Assembly (NCBI GenBank): GCA_035309005.1 | Contig: DATGFP010000067.1 | Coordinates: 1 to 41,874, forward strand | Direction: 5' to 3' | Length of the DNA: 41,874 nt | From: DATARH01 sp035309005 | Lineage (GTDB): Bacteria > Pseudomonadota > Alphaproteobacteria > ATCC43930 > CGMCC-115725 | In this document: positions 1 through 7,222 of the stretch, in pieces | Layout of the letters: each line of letters opens with the position of its first letter | How positions within the stretch are numbered: the stretch's first letter is position 1 | The notes under the pieces: model-generated | Told to the model about the DNA's origin: nothing | Database searches by the model: none | Seen by the model: the letters and a program-made list of their open reading frames with translations, nothing else | Program-made: the position numbers and the translations under genes

Positions 1-1
1 G

Positions 2-304
2 AGGGAACTCGCCGCGCACGTCGCGATCGGCGGCCGCGGCCCGCTCTTCGTCGGCGCGCCGGAGGACATCGCCGATACGCTGATCGACTGGGTCGAGCGA
101 ACCGGGGTCGACGGCTTCAACCTCGCCTACGCGGTGACCCCAGAGAGCTTCGAGGATTTCGTCGATCTCGTGGTGCCGGAACTAACGCGGCGCGGCGCCT
201 ACAAGCGCGATTACCGGCCGGGCACTTACCGCGAGAAACTGTTCGGCCCCGGCCGCGCCCATCTCGCCCCGCCCCACCCGGCCGCGATATACCGCACGAA
301 ATAA
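2..304 (+). CDS. NtaA/SnaA/DszA-type flavin-dependent monooxygenase, C-terminal end (partial)
   Basis: The window opens inside this gene; about 100 C-terminal residues are visible, ending in TAA. The stretch VGAPEDIADTLIDW, then TGVDGFNLAY and a tail of the form VPELTRRGAYKRDYRPGTYR, is typical of the C-terminus of the FMN-dependent nitrilotriacetate/dibenzothiophene-sulfone monooxygenase branch of the luciferase-like superfamily. These enzymes are cytoplasmic. They use FMNH2 from a separate reductase and O2 to cleave C-N or C-S bonds. The substrate cannot be told from this fragment. A palindromic repeat follows 16 bases after the stop. Family assignment is fairly sure; substrate is unknown. 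Confidence 0.8.
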   Translation, partial: RELAAHVAIGGRGPLFVGAPEDIADTLIDWVERTGVDGFNLAYAVTPESFEDFVDLVVPELTRRGAYKRDYRPGTYREKLFGPGRAHLAPPHPAAIYRTK

Positions 305-320
305 CCGAACAACAAAAGCA

Positions 321-394
321 TTCCCGGCGAAAGCCGGGACCCACCAATACGCCAGTCGAGCCTTTGAACGGTGGATCCCGGCTTTCGCCGGGAA
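321..394. repeat. Palindromic intergenic repeat (CCCGGC-type family, copy 1)
   Basis: The left arm (321-344) and right arm (371-394) are inverted copies matching at 23 of 24 positions. Each arm also holds its own small hairpin (CCCGGC GAAA GCCGGG). The element lies between the monooxygenase fragment and the convergent glutathione S-transferase gene, so the hairpin may also end transcription from both sides. Related elements lie at 3239-3318, 9175-9256 and 31695-31796. Confidence 0.85.
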
Positions 395-434
395 GCGGTC
401 TTGGGATAACTCCCCCTTATCGGGCTGTTTTATC

Positions 435-1130
435 TTAGCGGCCGAGGACGGCGCGGGCGGTTTGGTTGAAGAGGATCTTGCGTTCCTCGTCGGTAGGTGG
501 GGCGGCGCGGCGCCACTCCTTGCCGAGGTCGACGCCCTTCTGCACCGCCGGGCGCGCCATCACCGCCTTGCGCCAGCGCGCGAGGTTGGGAAATTCGTCG
601 AGCGCCTGGCCTAACGGCTTCGAAATCAGCACCCAGGGCCAGCAGCACATGTCGACGATCGAATAGTCGCCGACGATGTATTCCCGGCCTGCCAGCCGGC
701 GCTCCAACACGCCAAGGCAGCGGTTGTATTCGTCGGCGTAGCGCTGGTGCGAATAGGGGTGCTCGCCTTGCGCGTAATTGACGAAGTGGCTCAATTGCCC
801 GGCCATCGGCCCGAGATTGCCGACCTGCCAGAACAGCCACTCCATGATTTCCTTGCGGGCGCCGCGCCCGGCCGGCATGAATTTTCCGCTGCGCTCGGCG
901 AGGTGCAGCAGAATGGCGCCCGACTCGAAGACGCTCAGCGGCCCCTCGGGATCGTCATGGTCGACGATCGCCGGCATCCGGTTGTTCGGGCTGACCGCGA
1001 GAAACTCCGGCGCGAACTGGTCGCCCTTGCCGATATTGACCGGGATGACGCGGTAAGGAAGGCCGCATTCCTCCAGCATGATGCTGATCTTCCAGCCGTT
1101 CGGCGTCGGCCAGTAATAGAAATCAATCAT
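435..1130 (-). CDS. Glutathione S-transferase, nu-class/YfcG-like
   Basis: A 231-residue cytoplasmic GST. The thioredoxin-fold N-terminal domain starts FYYWPTPNGWKISIMLEE. Thr9 and Asn11 match the Thr/Asn pair that holds glutathione in E. coli YfcG-type (nu-class, Ure2p-like) enzymes, which act as GSH-dependent disulfide reductases more than as classical conjugating transferases. The cis-Pro segment (NNRMPAIVD), the ESGAILLHLAE helix and an all-helical C-terminal domain (QRYADEYNRCLGVLERRL) follow. I chose the ATG at 1130 because GGAGG lies 8 bases upstream. The frame stays open to 1226, but that extension runs through a palindromic repeat and is unlikely to be translated. The next gene upstream on the same strand is a CoA-transferase. 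The physiological substrate is not evident. Confidence 0.9.
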   Translation of the reverse strand: MIDFYYWPTPNGWKISIMLEECGLPYRVIPVNIGKGDQFAPEFLAVSPNNRMPAIVDHDDPEGPLSVFESGAILLHLAERSGKFMPAGRGARKEIMEWLFWQVGNLGPMAGQLSHFVNYAQGEHPYSHQRYADEYNRCLGVLERRLAGREYIVGDYSIVDMCCWPWVLISKPLGQALDEFPNLARWRKAVMARPAVQKGVDLGKEWRRAAPPTDEERKILFNQTARAVLGR

Positions 1131-1148
1131 CCACTTTGCCTCCGTCAT

Positions 1149-1230
1149 GTCATTGCGAGGAGCGAAGCGACGAAGCAATCCCGATCCGGGTGCGTCCACC
1201 GCGAGATTGCTTCGCTGCGCTCGCAATGAC
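1149..1230. repeat. Palindromic intergenic repeat (GTCATTGCGAG family, copy A)
   Basis: An 82-bp imperfect palindrome with perfect 11-bp ends, GTCATTGCGAG at 1149-1159 and CTCGCAATGAC at 1220-1230. The inner arms GAAGCGACGAAGCAATC and GATTGCTTCGCTGCG pair around a non-conserved centre. It fills the gap between the CoA-transferase stop and the GST start. Two more copies lie at 11266-11351 and 36288-36373. From memory, such palindromes are common between genes in Bradyrhizobium-like genomes; no mobility gene is present. Confidence 0.9.
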
Positions 1231-1236
1231 GGCTAG

Positions 1237-2430
1237 CTAGTTCAGTGCACCCGTCGCGCGCAATGCGGCGATCTCGGCCGGCGAATAGCCGAGCTCGGCC
1301 AGCACCGCGTCCGTGTGCTCGCCGAGGGACGGCGCGGGTCGACTGATCGTCGCCGGGGTCCCGGAAAAGCGCGCCGCGTTGCGCGCCTGGCGCAGACGCC
1401 CGGCCTTCGGGTGCTCGTATTCCTCGATTAACTCCAGCGCCGCGATATGCGGGTGGCGGATCATTTGTCCACGCGTCAGCACCGGTCCGCACGGCACGTC
1501 GGCCTTGGTCAGCCGCTCCAGCCATTCGGCCGAGGAGCGGCCGATCAGCGCGTCCTGCGTCATCTGCAGCCGCGCCTCGATGTTCTGGTGGCGCAGAGCC
1601 GGCGTCTTGAAGCGCTCGTCCTCCAGCCATTCCGGCGTTTCCAGCGCGCGGGTCAGGCCCTGCCATTGCCGGTCGGTGACGACCGCGGCGGTGATGTAGC
1701 CGTCGGCGGTCTCATAGATCAGGTCGATCGCGCTCGCGGCCTCCTGCCGCACCGGCCCACCTTTGTCCCCTGCGCCGACAAAGGTCTGGGCGCTCATGTC
1801 GGACGGCCACAAAAAAGCGACCACCGCCTCAAGCATCGACAGCCGGACGTGCTGGCCCTCGCCGGTGCGGGCGCGGGCCAGGAGCGCCGCGGTGATCGCC
1901 TGCGAGGCGGTGATCGCGGTCAATTTGTCGGGCAGGATCGTGCGCACGAGGCGCGGCCGCGCCTCGTCCGAGCCGGCCTGCACCGTGGCGAGGCCGGAAA
2001 ACCCCTGGATCACCGGGTCATACGCCGGCGCCTGGGCATAGGGGCCCTTTTCGCCGAAGCCGCTGGTCGACACGTAGACGATGTCAGGCTTGACGGCGCG
2101 GATCGCGTCCTCGCCGACGCCAAGCCGCTCGGCGACGCCGGGCCGATAATTCTGCGTGAAGACATCCGCCGTCGCGGCCAGCCGCTTCAACACGTCGAGC
2201 GCCGCCGGCTCTTTCAGGTTCAGCACGATCGAGCGCTTGTTGCGGTTGTTGTTGACGAACGATGCGGTGAAGCCGCCGCGCCGGTTCGCGCCGTGCCGTG
2301 TCGAGTCGCCGTCGGGCGGCTCGACCTTGATCACGTCGGCGCCCTGGTCGCCGAGGATCATCGTCGCCAGCGGCCCCGCGACGTTCGAGGTCAGATCGAC
2401 GATGCGAAACCCATTGAGTGGACCCGGCAT
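1237..2430 (-). CDS. CaiB/BaiF-type class III CoA-transferase
   Basis: A 397-residue protein spanning the full family length. It opens with PLNGFRIVDLTSNVAGPLAT and continues with GADVIKVEPPDGD (CoA-binding region), NRNKRSIVLNLK, and IVYVSTSGFGEKGPYA, all hallmarks of formyl-CoA/succinyl-CoA:carboxylate CoA-transferases. Asp168 in LPDKLTA aligns with the catalytic Asp169 of formyl-CoA transferase, which forms the aspartyl-CoA anhydride/thioester intermediates. Family members move CoA between an acyl-CoA and a free acid at the start of acid breakdown. The start at 2430 has GGAAAGG upstream. The gene is divergent from the GST at 2537, with about 100 bases shared for promoters. Specificity for oxalate, succinate, carnitine or aromatic acids cannot be read from sequence. 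Confidence 0.92.
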   Translation of the reverse strand: MPGPLNGFRIVDLTSNVAGPLATMILGDQGADVIKVEPPDGDSTRHGANRRGGFTASFVNNNRNKRSIVLNLKEPAALDVLKRLAATADVFTQNYRPGVAERLGVGEDAIRAVKPDIVYVSTSGFGEKGPYAQAPAYDPVIQGFSGLATVQAGSDEARPRLVRTILPDKLTAITASQAITAALLARARTGEGQHVRLSMLEAVVAFLWPSDMSAQTFVGAGDKGGPVRQEAASAIDLIYETADGYITAAVVTDRQWQGLTRALETPEWLEDERFKTPALRHQNIEARLQMTQDALIGRSSAEWLERLTKADVPCGPVLTRGQMIRHPHIAALELIEEYEHPKAGRLRQARNAARFSGTPATISRPAPSLGEHTDAVLAELGYSPAEIAALRATGALN

Positions 2431-2536
2431 GCCAGAAGCCTTTCCGATAGCGCGACGACAGTTGCAGCCGATCGTAGCCTAGCGCGGCGGAGTGTGCGAT
2501 CTTGCCGGCCATTCCACGCCGCTAAGGGAGGATATC

Positions 2537-3229
2537 ATGGCGAAATACACGCTGGTCAGCTTCAAGACCTGCCCCTGGGTGCAGCGCTCGGCGATCGCGC
2601 TGCGCGAAAAGAACGCGACCTTTGAGTTCCGCCACATCGAAAGCGACAACCGGCCTGACTGGTTTCTCGCGATCTCGCCGCACAAGAAGGTGCCGGTGCT
2701 GACGATCGACGACAAGGTGACGCTGTTCGAATCGAACGCGATCAACGAGTACCTCGACGAGATGGTCAGCCCGCAATTGCATCCGGCCGACCCGATCCAG
2801 CGCGCGATCAACCGCGCCTGGACCGACTATGTGCCGACCTTCGCCTCGGCGGTCACCGGCTGCGCCTACGCCGCGACCGAGGACGCGTACAAGAAGGCGC
2901 TGGAAGCCGCCCCGGTGGCCTTCGAGCGGCTCGAAAAGGCGCTCGAAAAGCAGGGCAGCGGCCCGTTTTTCAATGGCGCCAAATATTCGCTGGTCGACTC
3001 GGCTTATGCCCCGTTCCTGCAGCGCTATGTCTTCCTCGACCGGATCAAGAAGATCGGGATCATGGAGAAATACCCGCGCCTCAAGGCGTGGACCGACGCG
3101 CTGATGGCGCGCCCCTCGACCCACTCCTTCCCCGAAGCCGAATTCGAGGCGATGTACCGCGAGGGCCTGCGCAAGCGCGGCAGCTACCTCTCGCAATTCG
3201 TCGAAGCGCCGCGCGCGGCGGCGGAGTGA
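2537..3229 (+). CDS. Glutathione S-transferase, cysteine-type (omega/beta-like)
   Basis: A 230-residue GST. Its N-terminal thioredoxin fold carries LVSFKTCPWVQRS, with Cys12-Pro13 at the catalytic place. Such a Cys points to thiol-transferase, dehydroascorbate-reductase or dehalogenase-like chemistry. The cis-Pro stretch HKKVPVLTIDD and the ESNAINEYLDE glutathione-binding helix follow, then a helical C-terminal domain (residues about 85-220). The ATG at 2537 was chosen for the AAGGGAGG ribosome-binding site just upstream; the frame extends to 2492 without a better start. It differs from the Thr/Asn-type GST at 435-1130, so the two are not recent duplicates. A strong inverted repeat follows the stop. 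The substrate is unknown. Confidence 0.9.
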   Translation: MAKYTLVSFKTCPWVQRSAIALREKNATFEFRHIESDNRPDWFLAISPHKKVPVLTIDDKVTLFESNAINEYLDEMVSPQLHPADPIQRAINRAWTDYVPTFASAVTGCAYAATEDAYKKALEAAPVAFERLEKALEKQGSGPFFNGAKYSLVDSAYAPFLQRYVFLDRIKKIGIMEKYPRLKAWTDALMARPSTHSFPEAEFEAMYREGLRKRGSYLSQFVEAPRAAAE

Positions 3230-3238
3230 ATCTGGTTT

Positions 3239-3318
3239 GTCATCCCGGCGGAGGCCGGGACCCACTTCTCCACCTGCGAGATGGTTGATGAATGGGTCCC
3301 GGCCTTCGCCGGGATGAC
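3239..3318. repeat. Palindromic intergenic repeat (CCCGGC-type family, copy 2), terminator-like
   Basis: The left arm 3239-3264 and right arm 3293-3318 are 26-bp inverted copies with one mismatch, around a 28-bp spacer. It sits between the convergent ends of the GST gene and the large oxidoreductase gene, whose stop is only 9 bases away. It could form a long hairpin in either transcript. No T-run follows, so it is not a canonical intrinsic terminator. Confidence 0.85.
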
Positions 3319-3326
3319 GCCTCGTA

Positions 3327-6300
3327 CTATTCCGCCGCCGCCGCTTCGCGCCTCCCGAGGCGCTTCAGGCAGCGGTCGACCCATAATTTGGTCAGCTTTT
3401 CCTGCGCGCCGTTTTGGCTGAGGCGGCGGCGCAGGGTTGGGAAATCGACGTGGTCGAGGTCCTGGTCCTGATTGAAGCAGGAAAAGACGACCGTTTCGGT
3501 GCCGCTCGCCGGGTCGTAATGGCGCTGCAGGCACTGGGCGCAGATTTCCTTCATCATGCACTGCATCGGCGAGTTGATCGAGGCGATCGCGCGGTGGCCG
3601 GGGCGGAAATAGCGCTTCAAGGCCGCGCGGCGCGCTTCGGCGACCGCCGCCATCATGCCGTCGGAGCCGATCGCGATGATGCGGTCGACCGCTGAGAGCG
3701 CGATCGCGGCCGGGCCAAGCGCGCCCTCGCCGTAGGAAGCGATCGCCGCGACGATGTTGCCGACGAACGCCTTGTCCTGCGGCCGCCCGGGGGCGAAGCC
3801 CGGCGCCTCGTCGCAACACCAGACGACGGCGTCGGCGGCGCGCTCGATGTCGGCGATCTTGTAGCGGTCGGCCAACTCCTTGTAGCCGGCGAAATAGAGG
3901 ACGCGCGAGCCCGCCGCGCGCAATGCCGCGCCGATCGAAAAGAGGACCGCGTTGCCGAGGCCGCCGCCGACCAAAAGGACGGTCTCGCCGGAAGGGGTTT
4001 CGGTCGGCGTGCCGGTCGGCCCCATCAGGATCACCGGCTCGCCCGGCTGCAATAGGGCACAGAGATCGGACGAGCCACCCATTTCGAGGACGATCGTCGA
4101 GAGGAGCCCCCGCTCGCGGTCGATCCACGCGCCGGTCAGCGCTAGGCCCTCCATCGCGAGAATCGTGCCGTCGACCCGGGGCGCATAGCTCGCATAATTC
4201 TGCAGCCGGTAGAACTGGCCGGGCTGGAAGGCGCGCGCCGCCATCGGCGCGTGCACGACGACTTCGACGATCTTTGGCGTCAGCCGCTCGATCCGCTCGA
4301 CCCGGGCGCGCAATTCATTATCGAGCCGCGCCTGCAACGCCCTGGGTTCGGGCAATCCAGGCGGCAGCTTCGCCAGCATGCGGCTGATGACGGGATAGCC
4401 CTGCTTGGTGCCGCCCATCGCCTTGACGACATTGCCGGCGAAGCTCGGGTGCAGATCGCCCCAGAAGCTGACCGCGCGGCCATCGGGCGCGAGGTTCATC
4501 AGCACGTGCACCGCGTCGGGCTTGGCGACCCGCTCGGGGCTCGCCGGCTGGCCCGCTTCGTCGAGGGCGCGGAAATAGCGGCCGTCGAGCGCGGCATGCT
4601 CGGGGTCCTCGCGCGCCAGGACGGTATTGGGCTGGGTTCCGGCGGCGACCAGGATCGTGCGCGCCGGCAAGACAACCTCCTCGCCGGCGTGCTGGTCGGC
4701 CAGCGGCTGGTGGCCGCCCACTTCGGCCGGCACATGCCGGGTCAAGCGCAGCGCGGCGGCCTGCTCGAAAAGATCGATTTCGACCGCCTCGGGGGTCAGC
4801 ATCTCGGCGAAGCGGATGCCCTCCTCCAGCGCCTTCGCCACCTCCTCGTGGTTGAGGGTATAGGAAGGCGCGTCGACGAGGCGGCGGCGATACGCGATCG
4901 TGACGCCGCCCCAGGAGTCGATCAGCTTCGCGAAGCGCGGCGCCCTGCCCTCGCGCGACGCCGCCTCGCGCTCCTCGCGCAATGCCTTGGCGTGGGCAAT
5001 GAATTCGTCGGCGACCTCGCGCTCGGCGCCGGTCCACGCCGCGCGCATCGGTCCCTCGCCGCGCTCGGCAACCAGCGTCTCATAGCGTGCGAGGAATTTC
5101 TCGACCTGCACCGGGTAATAGGCCAGCGCCTCGGTCGCGGTGTCGATCGCGGTCAGGCCGCCGCCGATCACCACAACCGGCAGCCGCACGGTCAAATTGG
5201 CGATGCTGTCCGCCTTGGCGGCCCCGGTCAGCTGCAGCGCCATCAAAAAGTCGGAAGCCTGCCGCACCCCCGGCACCAGGCCGTTCTGCATCGGGATGAC
5301 GGTCGGGCGGCCGGCACCGGCGCACATCGCGATATGGTCGAAGCCGAGCCCGAAGGCGCCGTCGATCGTCAAGGTGCCGCCGAAACGCACGCCGCCATAC
5401 ATCGCGAACTGCGCCCGGCGCTCCAGGAGGAGCCGGATGATCTTGAGGAAATTCTTGTCCCAGCGCACCGTGATGCCGTATTCGGCAACCCCGCCGAAGC
5501 CGGCCATCATGCGCGCGTCGAGCCCTTCGTAGAGGCTCGCGACATCGCGGATCGGCGCGAAGGCGACGCGCTCGCCTCCCCCCGTCACGCCGGAGATTTC
5601 GGGCGGCAGCGGCTCGATCTTCAGCCCGTCGATCGCCGCGACGAAATGGCCGTCGTTGATCAAATGGTGCGCCAGGTTGAACCCGGCGGGCCCCAGCCCG
5701 ACCACCAGCACCTTGTAGCCCGATGCGGGCTTCGGCAGCGGCCGGCGCAAATCGAGCGGGTTCCACCGCGTCAACAGGCTGTAGATCTCGAAGCCCCAGG
5801 GCAGCCCCAGCACGTCCTTCAGGGTGCGGGTCTCGACCTGCGGGATGTCGACCGGTTCCTGCCGCTGGTAGATGCAGGCCTTCATGCAATCGTTGCAGAT
5901 GCGGTGGCCGGTCGCGGCGCACAGCGGGTTGTCGACCGCGACGATCGCCAGCGCGCCCACAGAATTGCCGCGCGATTTCACGAGGTTCATTTCGGAAATC
6001 TTCTCGTCGAGCGGGCAGCCGGCCAGCGTCACGCCGAAGGTGCTCTTGCGGAAGCCGCCGTCCTTGTCGTGGATGCCGCTGCGGCAGCTGTCCTTCTGCT
6101 GGTTGTGGCACCAGATGCAGTAGTTCGCGTGATCCAGCGCGCCGGCGAGGTCGGTGCCGGGATCGGTCAGGGCGAAGCCGTCGCGCGCTCGCCATTCCTC
6201 TTCGGGCAGGCGCAGCATCGTGACGCCATGGCGCTCGATCGTCTCGATCGGCACCAGGTGGTGCATGTCGAGCCGCTGCGGCACGCGAAACAGGAGGCCG

Positions 6301-6869
6301 CGGCGGTGCCGCTCCTGCCCGGCCGGCGCGAGCGTCGCCCAGGCGGCGTATTCGAGCGCGGCACGCAGCGGCAATTTGTGCGCGGCCTCGTCGTCGAGCC
6401 AGCGCGCCACCGCCGCGGCGTAGCGCAGTTCCCAATCGAGGACACCGCGGCGCGTGGCGACATCGAGCGCGGCGCCGCCGATCTGCGCATCGAGTTCCTG
6501 CGCCAGTCGGTGGCCGTTGAGATGGGCGGCGTCGGCCGCCTTGATCTCCTTGACGGCGCGGCGCTGGACGAACAAGCGCTTCACCGAGTAAAGCGGCGCC
6601 AGCTTGTCGTGCGCCGCCTGCAATGCCCGCACCTCGGCGGCGACGCCAAACAACTCCCCTAAGAAATCCTCGAGATGCGGCGCGAGATCGACCAAGAGAT
6701 CGCTTTCGGCCTTGCGGTCGAGCGCGGCCCGCCCGGCCATCAGACGCTGATGCAGCGCCGCGTCGACCGCCGCGAGATGCCCGACAAACGCGCGATCGAG
6801 CCGCACCAGCCCGTCGCGCTGGTAAAGCTCGGCAAAGCTCAGCCCGTGGCGCAGCGCGAGTTCACTCAT
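3327..6869 (-). CDS. Single-chain NfnB(GltD)-NfnA(PyrK)-like FAD/iron-sulfur oxidoreductase
   Basis: This 1180-residue protein strings together modules that are separate in known enzymes. Residues 1-245 are an unrecognised N-terminal region. Residues 251-332 hold eight cysteines in two groups (Cys251, 254, 262, 285; Cys317, 325, 328, 332); the second resembles the iron-sulfur motif of glutamate synthase small subunit. Residues 387-820 form a GltD/NfnB-like two-dinucleotide domain, with VVGLGPAGFNLA for FAD and VVIGGGLTAID for NAD(P). Residues 850-1090 look like a ferredoxin-NADP reductase domain (FQPGQFYRLQNY, LLVGGGLGNA). The C-terminal Cys1104-x5-Cys-x2-Cys-x17-Cys1131 resembles the PyrK/NfnA [2Fe-2S] site. 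Electron transfer between pyridine nucleotides and another carrier is likely; the physiological reaction is not known to me. It is monocistronic and divergent from the NCS1 permease. Confidence 0.85.
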   Translation of the reverse strand: MSELALRHGLSFAELYQRDGLVRLDRAFVGHLAAVDAALHQRLMAGRAALDRKAESDLLVDLAPHLEDFLGELFGVAAEVRALQAAHDKLAPLYSVKRLFVQRRAVKEIKAADAAHLNGHRLAQELDAQIGGAALDVATRRGVLDWELRYAAAVARWLDDEAAHKLPLRAALEYAAWATLAPAGQERHRRGLLFRVPQRLDMHHLVPIETIERHGVTMLRLPEEEWRARDGFALTDPGTDLAGALDHANYCIWCHNQQKDSCRSGIHDKDGGFRKSTFGVTLAGCPLDEKISEMNLVKSRGNSVGALAIVAVDNPLCAATGHRICNDCMKACIYQRQEPVDIPQVETRTLKDVLGLPWGFEIYSLLTRWNPLDLRRPLPKPASGYKVLVVGLGPAGFNLAHHLINDGHFVAAIDGLKIEPLPPEISGVTGGGERVAFAPIRDVASLYEGLDARMMAGFGGVAEYGITVRWDKNFLKIIRLLLERRAQFAMYGGVRFGGTLTIDGAFGLGFDHIAMCAGAGRPTVIPMQNGLVPGVRQASDFLMALQLTGAAKADSIANLTVRLPVVVIGGGLTAIDTATEALAYYPVQVEKFLARYETLVAERGEGPMRAAWTGAEREVADEFIAHAKALREEREAASREGRAPRFAKLIDSWGGVTIAYRRRLVDAPSYTLNHEEVAKALEEGIRFAEMLTPEAVEIDLFEQAAALRLTRHVPAEVGGHQPLADQHAGEEVVLPARTILVAAGTQPNTVLAREDPEHAALDGRYFRALDEAGQPASPERVAKPDAVHVLMNLAPDGRAVSFWGDLHPSFAGNVVKAMGGTKQGYPVISRMLAKLPPGLPEPRALQARLDNELRARVERIERLTPKIVEVVVHAPMAARAFQPGQFYRLQNYASYAPRVDGTILAMEGLALTGAWIDRERGLLSTIVLEMGGSSDLCALLQPGEPVILMGPTGTPTETPSGETVLLVGGGLGNAVLFSIGAALRAAGSRVLYFAGYKELADRYKIADIERAADAVVWCCDEAPGFAPGRPQDKAFVGNIVAAIASYGEGALGPAAIALSAVDRIIAIGSDGMMAAVAEARRAALKRYFRPGHRAIASINSPMQCMMKEICAQCLQRHYDPASGTETVVFSCFNQDQDLDHVDFPTLRRRLSQNGAQEKLTKLWVDRCLKRLGRREAAAAE

Positions 6870-7222
6870 GTCCGCTAATTAGGCGACCGAGCCGCCAGAA
6901 ACCAGCCGGTAAATCGCCGCGACAGATTTCTACGGTCGTCGCGGCGCGGTTCCCTGTCAGGTGTCGCCTCGCTTGGCCCGAAAATAGCATAAGAGAAGTC
7001 GTACGAGAGAAGCGCTGGTTTGAGCTGATCGCCGCAATAATCAGCAAGACTAGTTCTTAGGCACCCGCAGGTCATTAATTAGTCAGATTGGGCGATATAG
7101 CCCAAGAAGACAGCAGATGCTTGGCAATTGCTGAACGAGAAGGGGGGAGCGCCGTCCGCACAACCCGGTGGGTTGAACGCTTCGCGAGGCAAGCGCCGGT
7201 TCACCACCCCAAGGAGAACGCG
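6870..7222. other. 353-bp divergent intergenic region, no gene seen
   Basis: This separates the divergent oxidoreductase and permease genes. It is clearly less GC-rich than its surroundings, especially about 6970-7140, as expected for promoters serving both sides. I see no convincing coding frame or RNA gene. It holds a perfect inverted repeat at 7088-7105 (listed separately), the palindrome CTAATTAG at 6875-6882 with a related TTAATTAG at 7075-7082, and the permease ribosome-binding site AAGGAG at 7211-7216. Confidence 0.6.
7088..7105. promoter_or_regulatory. Perfect inverted repeat upstream of NCS1 permease, possible operator
   Basis: TTGGGC and GCCCAA flank the 6-bp spacer GATATA, giving an 18-bp perfect dyad. 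It lies about 120 bases before the permease start in the AT-richer part of the divergent region. The size and symmetry fit a dimeric repressor site. No regulator gene sits beside it, so the binding protein is unknown and the role is inference. Confidence 0.35.

Noticed and set aside
1131..1226. N-terminal extension of the first GST to 1226
   Set aside because: The extension is encoded by a palindromic repeat, and a strong ribosome-binding site precedes the ATG at 1130.
4251..6662. An 803-codon plus-strand open frame antisense to the large oxidoreductase
   Set aside because: The opposite strand has cofactor motifs and normal protein composition; this frame is a low-complexity shadow of it.
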